Of a DNA stretch of 46,030 bases, positions 16,318 to 25,871 are shown one piece after another (position 1 is the first letter of the stretch; every line of letters starts with the position of its first letter). The notes beneath the pieces were generated by a model. It was not told the origin of the DNA. It saw only the letters and a program-made list of their open reading frames with translations, and searched no databases. The stretch comes from Psychrobacter sp. APC 3426 (GTDB lineage: Bacteria > Pseudomonadota > Gammaproteobacteria > Pseudomonadales > Moraxellaceae): the NCBI RefSeq assembly GCF_030408035.1, contig NZ_JASDCF010000025.1, forward strand, positions 1 to 46,030. The letters run 5' to 3'. Made by a program: the position numbers and the translations under genes.

Positions 16318-18165
16318 ATGGCCTCATCTCCAAAACGTGTCCCTTTAGATAATAAGCCTCCCACTAAGAAAACAGAACGGGGGGCTTTGTTGTGGTCTAT
16401 TTTAAAAAGACTTGGAGAGTTTGCCAGACCCTATCGCGGACTATTTATATTAACCCTTATACTGACGGTTCTTGGGTCGTTTACCGCTCAGGTTAACGCC
16501 TTTGTACTGCAATATACCATTGACACCTTAACCAATCTCGTTGACTTACCTGACCCTTGGGAAGAAGGTTTAAATTTACTGATACTCATTAGTACGGTTT
16601 TATTGGTAAAAGAGGTGCTAAACGTCTTCATCACTTTTGGTCAGCGCTATTTTGGTGAGCGTATCCGTATTAACTTGTCGCGTGATCTCTCACAAAAAGT
16701 AGTCGAACGTATTTTGTCTTACAAGATGGCGTTTTATACCAGTGATGAAAACGCCAGTGGTAAGCTACAAACCCGTATTGATTTGGGTGTTAGCAGTCTG
16801 ACGCAACTGGTGCAAAACTTCTTTATTGACATGCTGCCCCTGTTTGCCAGTGCCATCGTGTCATTAATTATTATGTTTAATGCCAACTTTTGGGTCGGTA
16901 TGGTCGGTCTAATCATTGTACCGATTTACTTTTTTGTCAGTCAGAAGCAAGCGAATCGTTTGCAAGGGTTTCGCAAGCAAATGCGCCAATACCGTGAGAC
17001 CAAAAGCGGATTGGTCATTTCAATTATCGATTCCATTACTGTCATTAAATCCTTTGTGCGTGAGCCGATTGAGTCTGATAAGCACTGGGAAATCCAGAAG
17101 GACATGACCGCCAATCAGCTGCGTATTCGCAGTATCGCCTTTATGTATAATGCTGGTAAGAGCTTTATTGAGCAAATCGGCGTCGTGGTAATTATCATTC
17201 TAACCGCTTATTTCGTGCTTAATGGGCAGATGACCATTGGTGCGATTATGTTTCATATTTTACTGTTTCAAAACGTCGCCGCCCCTATTCGTGAATTGCA
17301 CCGTATCTATGACCAAATCAATAATGCCTTGACCTATGCTGAAGGGTTCTTTGATATCTTGGATGATGATCAGGCGATTGAGAGCGAAGGTGAAGTAGAA
17401 TGCACCGACTTAAAGGGTCATATTGAGCTAAAAGATGTTAATTTTTCATACCCTAATGGTAAACAGGCGCTTAAGGATGTGAGTTTTAATATTTATCCCA
17501 ATCGCATTACGGCTTTGGTTGGATTAAGTGGTGCGGGTAAGAGCACCATTATCAATCTATTGGTGAAGTTCTATGACCCAAGCAGCGGCACTATTTGCTT
17601 AGATGGTCGTGATTTAGAAGAGTACAGCACCCAGAGCTTACGTGAGCAAATCGGCTTGGTACTACAAAAAAACCATATTTTTTCGGGTACTATCGCTGAC
17701 AATATTCGTTATGGTGCCATGGATGCCACTGATGAGGAGATTGTTGACGCGGCGAAACAAGCCTCTATTCACGAGCAAATACTAGGCATGCCTGAAGGCT
17801 ACGAAAGTGAAGCCAAACTACTCTCTGGCGGTCAGCAGCAGCGTATTGCGCTGGCACGTATGTTCTTAAAAGATCCACCGATTGTATTTTTGGATGAGCC
17901 AACAGCTAGCCTTGATGCCATTGCTACGCAGCAGATTAAGCAGAGCTTAGACTTAATCAAAAAAGACCGTACCGTAATTATCGTCTCACACAATATCTCA
18001 CAAATTATCGATGCCGATGATTTGGTGGTTATTGAAGATGGACAGGTTATGGAGACAGGAACGCACGAAGAGCTGTATGCCAATCACGGTAAGTATTATG
18101 AGATATTCAATGCTATGTCGGACAGTCTAAACCTGGACAAAATCAGTCAAACCTTAAATAGTTAA
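16318..18165 (+). CDS. ABC transporter, fused permease and ATPase (exporter type)
   Basis: This 615-residue half-transporter probably works as a homodimer in the inner membrane. A short basic cytoplasmic N-terminus is followed by about six membrane helices (roughly 40-330). The nucleotide-binding domain has Walker A GLSGAGKST at 402-410, the signature LSGGQ at 502-506 in LLSGGQQQRIALARMF, Walker B ending at about Asp526-Glu527 (IVFLDEPTASLD) and an H-loop in IIVSHN. The MsbA/lipid-exporter or multidrug-exporter type is likely, but the sequence does not fix the substrate. No accessory gene is beside it; it stands alone between the bio genes and the acetyltransferase. Confidence 0.92.
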   Translation: MASSPKRVPLDNKPPTKKTERGALLWSILKRLGEFARPYRGLFILTLILTVLGSFTAQVNAFVLQYTIDTLTNLVDLPDPWEEGLNLLILISTVLLVKEVLNVFITFGQRYFGERIRINLSRDLSQKVVERILSYKMAFYTSDENASGKLQTRIDLGVSSLTQLVQNFFIDMLPLFASAIVSLIIMFNANFWVGMVGLIIVPIYFFVSQKQANRLQGFRKQMRQYRETKSGLVISIIDSITVIKSFVREPIESDKHWEIQKDMTANQLRIRSIAFMYNAGKSFIEQIGVVVIIILTAYFVLNGQMTIGAIMFHILLFQNVAAPIRELHRIYDQINNALTYAEGFFDILDDDQAIESEGEVECTDLKGHIELKDVNFSYPNGKQALKDVSFNIYPNRITALVGLSGAGKSTIINLLVKFYDPSSGTICLDGRDLEEYSTQSLREQIGLVLQKNHIFSGTIADNIRYGAMDATDEEIVDAAKQASIHEQILGMPEGYESEAKLLSGGQQQRIALARMFLKDPPIVFLDEPTASLDAIATQQIKQSLDLIKKDRTVIIVSHNISQIIDADDLVVIEDGQVMETGTHEELYANHGKYYEIFNAMSDSLNLDKISQTLNS

Positions 18166-18288
18166 TGCAGGGCGAAATCGTTATAATGCTCAGGCGTTGA
18201 TGCATTACTGCTATATTTGTCATTTATATTGTGACTTTACAGCAGTAACTCTATAACAGTCCTTTAAATCGTTAGAAGCTATTTGACT

Positions 18289-18879
18289 ATGACCTGTGAA
18301 TTTTCTATAAAAACCTTTGATGAGCTGACCACCGTTGATCTTTACCATATTTTAAAAGCCCGCTCACAAGTATTTGTGGTCGAGCAAAATTGCCCGTATC
18401 AAGATATGGACGAGGTAGATTTTGATTGCTTACATCTGGTCGCTCATCAAAACCAAGCCTTGATTGGCTACTGCCGGATTATCCCGCCTCAATTCAATAA
18501 CAAAAAATCCTCAGTCAATCCTTCTGGTCCCATACCCGCGATTGGCAGAGTGTTAGTGCTAGCAGAACATCGAGGTAATGGCGTTGCCCGTCAAGTTATG
18601 AAACAAGCCATCAAATACTGCCGTAAAAAATATGGCAAAAAGACCATCATCATATCCGCCCAGACCTATTTGCTAAACTTCTACGAATCGTTAGGGTTTG
18701 TCCCTGAGGGTGACCACTATCTTGAAGATGGCATTGAGCATGTCACGATGGTATTGCCTGTGCTGAAAAAGGTGAAAGTAAAAAAGAAGCGCTCAGGTAC
18801 AGCGAGTAGTATCCTCAGCTTTTTACTGTTGATACTGGCATTGTTATTCATCGTAGGTTTGATTTATTTGATGATTTAA
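18289..18879 (+). CDS. ElaA-like GNAT acetyltransferase with C-terminal membrane tail
   Basis: The first about 165 residues are a GNAT fold of the ElaA type. The N-terminus has RSQVFVVEQNCPYQDMDEVD, and the acetyl-CoA binding motif is IGRVLVLAEHRGNGVARQVM. The fold ends in ...FYESLGFVPEGDHYLEDGI. E. coli ElaA is about 150 residues. This protein adds a basic linker (KKVKVKKKRS) and one hydrophobic helix (about 174-196) that runs to the stop, making it a tail-anchored protein. I chose the ATG at 18289 over the TTG two codons earlier. It would acetylate something at the cytoplasmic face of the membrane; the substrate is unknown. A Get3/ArsA-like ATPase in this window (24798-25820) makes tail-anchor insertion a thought, not a claim. 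Confidence 0.8.
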   Translation: MTCEFSIKTFDELTTVDLYHILKARSQVFVVEQNCPYQDMDEVDFDCLHLVAHQNQALIGYCRIIPPQFNNKKSSVNPSGPIPAIGRVLVLAEHRGNGVARQVMKQAIKYCRKKYGKKTIIISAQTYLLNFYESLGFVPEGDHYLEDGIEHVTMVLPVLKKVKVKKKRSGTASSILSFLLLILALLFIVGLIYLMI

Positions 18880-19032
18880 AGTCGTCAAATGATAAAACAG
18901 TCTTACACGACTTCACTGTTGTTCGATATTGAGTATGTTATTTTTGATGGATGGCTGATGAATAAATCGCTTAGTAAATAAGTTAGATTTATTGATCGCT
19001 CAAATATTTGACTCAAGGAAGGGGTAACGATT

Positions 19033-20550
19033 ATGTCTAACACTCAAAATGCCACCGTAGAGAGCAATATTCGTCCAGAGTACGACGATGAGATTCAAAA
19101 AATTGCCGATTATGTGCTCAATTACTCTATCGATAACGACTCGCCTAATAGCGCTGATGCTTGGAATACCGCCCGCTACTGCCTGATGGATACGCTAGGC
19201 TGCGGACTACTGGCATTACGCTTTCCTGAATGTACCAAGCATCTAGGACCCGATTGTACTGATCAAATCACCCCTAATGGCGCGCGTGTTCCCGGTACTT
19301 CCCATAGACTCGACCCTATCAAAGCTGCTTTCGATATTGGCTGTATGGTGCGCTGGCTTGATTATAACGATACATGGCTTGCTGCTGAATGGGGTCATCC
19401 TTCGGACAATTTAGGCGGGATTTTAGCAGTGGCAGACTATATCAGTCAGCAGAATGTCAGCCAAAATAAAGCACCGCTCACCATGCACGACGTTTTAGAA
19501 GCCATGATAATGGCGCATGAGATTCAAGGCGTGCTTGCCTTAGACAATTCATTTAACCGTGTGGGGCTTGACCATGTGTTCCTAGTCAAACTCGCCTCGA
19601 CAGCGGTGGTTGCTAAACTCTATAAATTACCACGTGAGCGCATCATGGCAGCCATCTCGCAAGCGATTGTCGATGGTCAAGCATTACGTACCTATCGCCA
19701 TGCGCCAAATGCTGGTAGCCGTAAGTCTTGGGCGGCAGGTGATGCGACCAGTCGTGCGGTACGCTTGGTCGATATCACCCGTCGCGGCGAGATGGGTATC
19801 CCGGGGGCACTTACTGCGCCGCAATGGGGCTTTTATGATGTGCTATTTAGCCATACCAATAAAGACTTGGCACTCAAACCTGAAAACGAGTGCCGCTTTA
19901 CCTTTCAGCGTGAGTTTGGCAGTTATGTGATGGAAAACATCTTATTTAAGATAAGCTTCCCCGCCGAGTTCCACGCACAAACTGCCTGTGAAGCGGCTGT
20001 CATTCTGCATCCACGTATCGATGATAGGATTGATGAGATTGAAAAAATCGTCCTAACCACCCATGATTCAGCCATTCGAATCATTTCTAAAGAAGGCACG
20101 CTTGATAATCCTGCCGATCGCGATCATTGTCTGCAATATATGGTCGCCGTGCCTTTATTAACGGGCGACTTGATGGCAGAAAATTACGAAGACGACTATC
20201 ATGAACAGCATCATATTTTGATTGATGAGTTGCGTCGTAAGATGGTTGTCGTAGAGGATACCGATTATTCAAAAGATTATCATGACCCAAACAAACGATC
20301 GATTGCCAATGCCATTCAAATATTCTTTAAAGATGGCACTAGTACTGATAAAGTCGCTGTGGAATACCCGATTGGCCATAAACGCCGCCGTGCAGAAGGC
20401 ATCCCTGTATTAGAAGCAAAGTTCCGAGCCAGTTTGGCAACGCGTTTTATTGACAGTCGCTGTGCGGATATTTTCGCGCTATGTGATGACCAACAACGCT
20501 TAGAGCAAACACCGGTCAATGAGTTTATGGATTTATTTGTCGCTAATTAA
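19033..20550 (+). CDS. prpD: 2-methylcitrate dehydratase
   Basis: PrpD dehydrates 2-methylcitrate to 2-methylaconitate without an iron-sulfur cluster. The 505-residue protein follows the PrpD family closely: [59 protein letters not shown] and [16 protein letters not shown]. The ribosome site AAGGAAGGGG lies about 9 bases before the ATG. It sits about 5 kb from prpF, not in the prpBC transcript, so the strain carries both this iron-free enzyme and the Fe/S route AcnD/PrpF. The extra residues over E. coli PrpD (483) are mainly N-terminal ([15 protein letters not shown] and a [12 protein letters not shown] insertion). Confidence 0.94.
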   Translation: MSNTQNATVESNIRPEYDDEIQKIADYVLNYSIDNDSPNSADAWNTARYCLMDTLGCGLLALRFPECTKHLGPDCTDQITPNGARVPGTSHRLDPIKAAFDIGCMVRWLDYNDTWLAAEWGHPSDNLGGILAVADYISQQNVSQNKAPLTMHDVLEAMIMAHEIQGVLALDNSFNRVGLDHVFLVKLASTAVVAKLYKLPRERIMAAISQAIVDGQALRTYRHAPNAGSRKSWAAGDATSRAVRLVDITRRGEMGIPGALTAPQWGFYDVLFSHTNKDLALKPENECRFTFQREFGSYVMENILFKISFPAEFHAQTACEAAVILHPRIDDRIDEIEKIVLTTHDSAIRIISKEGTLDNPADRDHCLQYMVAVPLLTGDLMAENYEDDYHEQHHILIDELRRKMVVVEDTDYSKDYHDPNKRSIANAIQIFFKDGTSTDKVAVEYPIGHKRRRAEGIPVLEAKFRASLATRFIDSRCADIFALCDDQQRLEQTPVNEFMDLFVAN

Positions 20551-20613
20551 TGTTAAAGCGCATCAATAATTCAGCGCCTGTTTGTTTTGATGAATCTTGT
20601 TTTTACCAATCTT

Positions 20614-21371
20614 TTACCAAGATATGGACTCACCTGCCCAATCGACAAAACTGCCAGATTGGGCAGCGCTCATCCTATCGAGCACTTCCAGTAAACGCTC
20701 GGCGCTATAGGCTGGCGAGAACAGCTTTTCGTCAGCCACATTGCCTTGAAAAGGTGAAGATAACTGGGTATCAACCGTACCTGGCTGCATGACGACCACG
20801 CAGATATCCTTTAGCGACCGACTCCATTCAATGCTCAAATTCTTCATACCCATATTTAGCGCCGCTTTACTCATACGGTAGCTATACCAACCACCCAGAT
20901 ACTGCCAACACGGGCGGATATGGTCGCAAAAACGGCAGGCTTGTCGGCGTCACGTTCAGATTTTGCGAGTAATGGTCTGATATGCTTGGCAATCAGCAAA
21001 CTTGCTAAAGCGTTAATCTGCATACTCTGTAAAAAGAAGTCCGTCTCCAGTTGTCGTAGTGCTTTTTCTGGCTGATTGTGTGCTGTATGTAATAAGCCGA
21101 CACAGTTAATCACCCAGTCGATATGGGGAGTTTGCTGCTTAATATCAGCAATGGCTTGTTCGATACTATCCTCATCGCTCACATCCATCGGTAACCAATG
21201 CAAATTATCTGCCGCAAAGTCAGGCTGACTTTTGTGATAAGTGACATATACCCTTGCATTTCCTATATTTTCATCACTTTGTTCATTAGCACTCCGTTGT
21301 AGTAGCTCTTTCACAATCGCTTGACCAATACCACCGGTGCCACCAATAATTAAATAATTCTTATTATTCAC
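20614..21371 (-). pseudogene. frameshifted short-chain dehydrogenase
   Basis: Two minus-strand pieces make one SDR gene. The first, from a GTG at 21371 with AAGGAAG upstream, reads NYLIIGGTGGIGQAIVKELL (Rossmann TGxxxGxG-like motif) and then INCVGLLHTAHNQPEKAL, and reaches ISARVGSI. There it shifts frame and stops at 20871. In the other frame the sequence continues LGGWYSYRMSKAALNMGMKN, containing the catalytic YxxxK (YSYRMSK), to a stop at 20614. Related SDRs have three or four residues between GSI and LGGW, so a small deletion of about 10 or 13 bases near 20900 probably caused the shift. The stop and a downstream ATG overlap (ATGA), but restarting there would lose the catalytic Tyr. Confidence 0.85.
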
Positions 21372-21530
21372 AAGGTCTTCCTTATTGCTCTCTGTATTAT
21401 TATCTATTACTCACCTGCATTCATTTTGGCGCATTTACTTTACATTTACTATGATAAAACGCTAAGAATAATAGAAGTTATCGCCGCGCTATATGAGCTA
21501 CAATAATCACTAATGGGTAGAATACTCAAC

Positions 21531-21564
21531 ATTTTTAAGTAAGCATTATTTTTAAGTAAGCATT
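21531..21564. repeat. 17-bp perfect tandem duplication
   Basis: ATTTTTAAGTAAGCATT occurs twice in direct tandem (21531-21547 and 21548-21564). The second copy runs into the possible -35 of the downstream promoter, so the duplication doubles sequence right upstream of it. Confidence 0.8.
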
Positions 21565-21589
21565 GACATAATAAAATCATACTTATACT
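21563..21589 (+). promoter_or_regulatory. candidate promoter of the DUF2868/DUF3482 pair
   Basis: TTGACA (21563-21568) is a consensus -35, and TATACT (21584-21589) is a good -10 at a 15-base spacing that is shorter than ideal. The start codon follows 37 bases later. Confidence 0.45.
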
Positions 21590-21625
21590 TTTTAACCAAC
21601 GCTTTTATAGGGATATCATCGCACT

Positions 21626-23062
21626 ATGCTATCACCCCAAGACCAATTGACTGAGCTGGTACGTACGCTTGAGACGCAGCAGCATGTTTTTGCTACTGAC
21701 CCGCTACTGATTACTGAAAAACTGCAAGGTGAGGATGGAAAACCTATCCAAAAACTGCATCGCCGCGCCTCGCGTATTGATAGTAACGGTGCGCTGGCAC
21801 GTGTGCTCGGTAAGATTGACGGTCGCATAAAGGGTATTATGGTGGTTATGAGTGTGGTGTGGTGCATCTCAGGGTTTTTGGGATTGTTTACGCTACTTCA
21901 GACCAATGTGGTGAATTTCTTTTATGTGCTGGTCTGTCTGCTTGGTTTCCATACCGTTATGCTCTTAGGCTGGCTAGTAATGACGCTAATCAATCAAGGC
22001 AAGCAGTCCTCGAATTGGTTTGCCAATTTTGTCAGTCCTAGCTATCTCATCCGTGGCAAGGATGATGTGACTAAGGCGGCGGTTGACTTGTACGAGCGTC
22101 AATTACAACACAGCGGTATGCGTTGGTATTTGGGACGCTTTAGCCATCAACTGTGGCTCGCTACCTTGACTGGTATGCTGCTGGCGATTGTGTTTTTATT
22201 GATTGTGCGTCAGTACAGTTTTAGCTGGGAGTCGACACTACTATCTGATCAGGCGCTTATCACGTTGACTCAGATACTCGGCTGGCTGCCAAGCATGGTA
22301 GGGTTTGGCGTGCCAGACAGTACCGCTATCGTTCAGAGTCGCTTGGTAACCGATGCGATGCCGCTGTCTGTCGCGCGGCAATGGGCGGGGTTGTTGGTTG
22401 GTAGTCTGCTGATGTACGGTATTGTACCTAGAGCAATCGCTTGGGCATTTTGCGCGTTGGTGTTCCGTCGTAAAAAGATGCGTTTGGATATCAAACAGCC
22501 TTATTATCAAAAGATTTTGAATTTTTGGCAGCGTCATGTGGTTGATGCTGATAATTTTAAAGAAGCACCCGCTCCTATCGCCCCAAAAGCGACGGTCAGT
22601 ACTGGCAAGAAACTGGTGGCTTTACTCGAATACCCATCAGAGCAGAATAATTGGTGGCTTGAGGGTCTTGATGCCAATATCAATGATAATAGTGAGATAG
22701 AGGATTTTGGTATCGTTGATGATCGCGATGATATGGATCGCTTGACAAGCTATCTTGATAAGCACCCAGTGCAGGTGTTATTAGGGATTCATAGTAAAGC
22801 CCTGCCTGACCGTGGCACCCTACGTAAACTCGATCGTATCGCAGAGCATGCGACAGATGGGCTCATCGTACAACTGCTTGGTGATACCAGTTTGACTGAC
22901 AATGATATTATTAATGCTGATATTTCAAATAACGCTGTTTCAAGTACGGCAGATTTAAAAAAGCAAACATCGGCGCAGGTGGCGGGAAATCAAGAAGTTC
23001 GCTATCAACAGTGGCAAACCGCGCTCTCTGCGCGAAAAATTGGTCTGGTGGACACTAAGTAG
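21626..23062 (+). CDS. DUF2868-type membrane protein
   Basis: This 478-residue inner-membrane protein has four hydrophobic segments (about 69-93, 95-123, 178-201 and 253-280). The soluble C-terminal half is cytoplasmic by the positive-inside rule (FRRKKMR follows the last helix). The layout and the partner gene identify the DUF2868 family. It is followed after 38 bases by the DUF3482 GTPase, and the two are almost always neighbours in the bacteria where I know them. The arrangement resembles the E. coli YcjX/YcjF pair (P-loop protein plus membrane protein), but function is not established. The C-terminal half ends in a segment that looks like a soluble P-loop-free regulatory domain: ALLEYPSEQNNWW, then VQVLLGIHSKALPDRGTLRK. 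Confidence 0.82.
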   Translation: MLSPQDQLTELVRTLETQQHVFATDPLLITEKLQGEDGKPIQKLHRRASRIDSNGALARVLGKIDGRIKGIMVVMSVVWCISGFLGLFTLLQTNVVNFFYVLVCLLGFHTVMLLGWLVMTLINQGKQSSNWFANFVSPSYLIRGKDDVTKAAVDLYERQLQHSGMRWYLGRFSHQLWLATLTGMLLAIVFLLIVRQYSFSWESTLLSDQALITLTQILGWLPSMVGFGVPDSTAIVQSRLVTDAMPLSVARQWAGLLVGSLLMYGIVPRAIAWAFCALVFRRKKMRLDIKQPYYQKILNFWQRHVVDADNFKEAPAPIAPKATVSTGKKLVALLEYPSEQNNWWLEGLDANINDNSEIEDFGIVDDRDDMDRLTSYLDKHPVQVLLGIHSKALPDRGTLRKLDRIAEHATDGLIVQLLGDTSLTDNDIINADISNNAVSSTADLKKQTSAQVAGNQEVRYQQWQTALSARKIGLVDTK

Positions 23063-23118
23063 CGTTATGTCCTTAGCTCTACTCAATAGCTTTTATACAA
23101 ATGATATGGAATCATAAG

Positions 23119-24747
23119 ATGGATAATAATAAGACCAATGGTCAACCCGTCGGTTTATTTGCTGACAAGGCACTAAAAGACGGCCCTAGCAGCAACCTAA
23201 TGAACCCAGAGGCAACAGCATCTACTCAGGACAATGTTAATACCACCCCCATAGATTATTCTGCTGATGAATCTGAAAAGCTGACAGCGCGAGATGGTAA
23301 AAAAACCACGATAGCCAGTGGCGAAGCACTCAAATTAGCAGTCGTTGGTCATACCAATACGGGTAAGACCTCTATCCTGCGCACACTATTACGTGATGTC
23401 TATTTTGGTGAGGTCAAGAACGAGGCTGCAACCACGCGTCATGTGGAGCAAGCCAAACTAACAGACAGCCAAACCGGTGAAGATTTGGTCATACTATATG
23501 ATACTCCGGGTCTAGAGGACGCCTCAGGGCTGATGGATTGGCTGGAAGACAATACGGCCAGCCGCCGTGATGGTATTGAGCGCCTGCAGCAGTTTTTGGC
23601 AGCAGACATTGCCCAAGGTGGTGATGCGCTAAGCAGTAATGAGGACTATAGCCAAGAAGCCAAAGTTATCCGTCAGTTGCTGGCAAGTGATATGGCCATT
23701 TATGTTGTCGATGCGCGTGAGCCGGTACTCGGTAAATACAAAGACGAGCTGGCTATTTTATCGTGGGCCGCGATACCTGTCATGCCCGTATTCAACTTTA
23801 CGGACAGTCAGGATGCCAATATCGATGACTGGCAAACGATGCTCGCCAGACGCAATCTGCACATCTCGACCCGTTTTGATTCAGTGGCGTTTGAATTTGA
23901 AGATGAAATGCGCCTATGGCAAAACCTCGCCACCATGCTCACTCACTCGGAGATGCTTGAGCAACTGATGACGCGTCGTACGGAGAACTGGGAGCAACTC
24001 TATGATGAGGCCAATATCATCATTGCCGACTTTTTGTTAAATGTCGCCGCTTTCGTCCATGAGATTAATGAAGATGATGACCCAATGCCCGTATTGGAAC
24101 AAATGCAAGAGGCCGTTAGACAAAGTGAACGGGCGATGCAGCACAACCTACTTAACTTATATAAGTTTTATGATAATGCCGTGGCAGCAACCCCACTTGA
24201 ATTACAAGCGTATCAGCAAGACCCTTTTGACCCTGAACTGCTCAAAAGCTATGGTATTCGCACCACATCTGGCGCGGCAGCGGGCGCATTATTAGGCTTG
24301 GGTATTGATGCGGCAGCATTAGGCACGACGTTGGGATTGGGTGCCGCGATCGGTGGTATCGCAGGTGGGCTATTGTCTAATACCAGTAGCATCGCCGATA
24401 GAATCACTGGGGTAAAACGCTTATATATCGACCCTGCCACCCTAACCTTGCTCGCCACTCGTGCGATAGATTTACTCACTGCTCTGCGTCATCGTGGTCA
24501 TGCAGCAACTGATGCCACGCAATTGCTGTATAAAGGTGAGAAATCCAGTATTGAACAGTCGTTAGATGACGAAAGCAACACCGTCACGCCATGGCCGACA
24601 CATAAATTGCCAAGTGAGCTCAAAAAAGCCCGTGGCAAACCGCAGTGGTCGTCGCTCAGTAGCGGTAAGTCTGAACAGGCTCAGTTACTACGCGCAGATA
24701 TGGCATGGTCGCTGGCAAGTAAATTACAGTCACGTGGGGCTGAATAA
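23119..24747 (+). CDS. DUF3482-type GTPase
   Basis: A TRAFAC-type GTPase domain follows a disordered leader. G1 is GHTNTGKTS (about 77-85), the G2 area has AATTRHVE, and G3 is DTPGLED. A degenerate G4, FNFTDSQD, stands where NKxD is usual. A C-terminal half follows with a glycine-zipper hydrophobic segment (GAAAGALLGLGIDAAALG) that may insert in or sit on the membrane. It is 542 residues from 23119; an ATG at 23101 would add six residues and is equally possible. It pairs with the DUF2868 membrane protein upstream, so the two probably act together, perhaps in membrane remodelling or envelope stress. This is inference. Confidence 0.8.
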   Translation: MDNNKTNGQPVGLFADKALKDGPSSNLMNPEATASTQDNVNTTPIDYSADESEKLTARDGKKTTIASGEALKLAVVGHTNTGKTSILRTLLRDVYFGEVKNEAATTRHVEQAKLTDSQTGEDLVILYDTPGLEDASGLMDWLEDNTASRRDGIERLQQFLAADIAQGGDALSSNEDYSQEAKVIRQLLASDMAIYVVDAREPVLGKYKDELAILSWAAIPVMPVFNFTDSQDANIDDWQTMLARRNLHISTRFDSVAFEFEDEMRLWQNLATMLTHSEMLEQLMTRRTENWEQLYDEANIIIADFLLNVAAFVHEINEDDDPMPVLEQMQEAVRQSERAMQHNLLNLYKFYDNAVAATPLELQAYQQDPFDPELLKSYGIRTTSGAAAGALLGLGIDAAALGTTLGLGAAIGGIAGGLLSNTSSIADRITGVKRLYIDPATLTLLATRAIDLLTALRHRGHAATDATQLLYKGEKSSIEQSLDDESNTVTPWPTHKLPSELKKARGKPQWSSLSSGKSEQAQLLRADMAWSLASKLQSRGAE

Positions 24748-24797
24748 TACCAGTTGAGTAACAATATTTATTTCTTTATGGAGCTATTTTTATATAA

Positions 24798-25820
24798 CTA
24801 TGCCTCTAGTAAGGTACTTAATGCATCAGTACCGCGTATATCTGTTTTCTGTAGATAAATTGGATACAGCGGATAATTCGTAAAACTCTTTTCAATATCA
24901 TGCATTAGCTGCTGCTGGCGCTCGGCACGATGTTGCCAAAACTCATCAGCCTGTATGGGTGTTATCAGTTGATTGACCACTATCGCTGCTGGCGGCAGTT
25001 TACTGTCCTGTAACTGTTCGATAGCGCGTTTGGTCTCTGCCAATGGTAGTACATCGGCAGTCATTACCAATACAATCGCGGTTTGGCTACGGTCATGCAG
25101 CAATATTCCTGCCTGACGAAACAGCGCTTTGCGTTTTTCTAGTACGGATACTGCTTGCTCCCAGCGGTCAGATTTGTTTGCAGCAAATGGATTTGGCACA
25201 TCATTATCGACGTCTTTTTGATTGCTCTTTTGATTGTGACTGTCTAAATGGTTCGCGACCGAGCGCAATTTAGCTTGCCGCCTTTGCTGTGCCAATAATC
25301 CATCTGTCCACGCGCCCATCATCTCGGGCAAGACTAATAAACGCAGTGTATGACCAGTTGGCGCGGTATCAAATATGATATGTTCATAATTGGCATCCGC
25401 TGCACTGACTAAATGCTGACACATGGACTCGAGCATGGCGGCTTCTTGTGCACCTGGCGCAGATTTTGATAGGCGTAGGTGCTCACGAATTTTGGGCATC
25501 ATATCGGGATTGGCATAAGCGCTGATGGTACGCTCAACTTGGGCAAAATGCGCATCGACGATGACGTTAGGATTTAGCTCGATGGCATCAAGATAAGGTG
25601 TTACCGCTATTTTCTCGTTACTTAACCGCATATTAAGCACATCACCCAAACTATGGGCAGGATCGGTTGAGATAATCAGTGTCTTTTTTTGTTGGCTAGC
25701 ATAATGACTGGCAAGTGCCGCGGCAGTGGTGGTTTTACCCACACCGCCTTTACCACCGACGAATATAATCGGCTGCGCTGCCAGTTGTTCTACTAGTTTA
25801 TGCAGAGGACGTAAAGCCAT
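24798..25820 (-). CDS. ArsA/Get3-like ATPase
   Basis: This 340-residue protein begins with the deviant Walker A FVGGKGGVGKTTTAAALASH (about 20-39) and continues LIISTDPAHSLGDVLNMRLS, the switch I-type motif of the ArsA/Get3/TRC40 family. IIFDTAPTGHTLRLLVLPEM is the Walker B/switch II region. ArsA proper is a fused double protein with arsenite-binding Cys residues; this one is a single domain without them, so Get3-like roles are more likely than arsenic efflux. It starts 51 bases after the Cys-Cys protein gene (25872-26234) and follows cstA on the same strand. No arsB or arsR is nearby. Confidence 0.85.
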   Translation of the reverse strand: MALRPLHKLVEQLAAQPIIFVGGKGGVGKTTTAAALASHYASQQKKTLIISTDPAHSLGDVLNMRLSNEKIAVTPYLDAIELNPNVIVDAHFAQVERTISAYANPDMMPKIREHLRLSKSAPGAQEAAMLESMCQHLVSAADANYEHIIFDTAPTGHTLRLLVLPEMMGAWTDGLLAQQRRQAKLRSVANHLDSHNQKSNQKDVDNDVPNPFAANKSDRWEQAVSVLEKRKALFRQAGILLHDRSQTAIVLVMTADVLPLAETKRAIEQLQDSKLPPAAIVVNQLITPIQADEFWQHRAERQQQLMHDIEKSFTNYPLYPIYLQKTDIRGTDALSTLLEA

Positions 25821-25871
25821 ACTCGTGTCTCAATATTGAATCAATGGAACGGTTAATAAATTAGCAGCCGA

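Noticed and set aside
18879..18913. Inverted repeat AAGTCGT/ACGACTT after the acetyltransferase as a terminator
   Set aside because: Long loop of 21 bases and no T-run.
20550..20792. Plus-strand frame after prpD
   Set aside because: It is antisense to the SDR pseudogene, with no coding character of its own.
24798..25820. Arsenite efflux pump ATPase (arsA)
   Set aside because: Single domain, no arsenite Cys, no arsB/arsR near.
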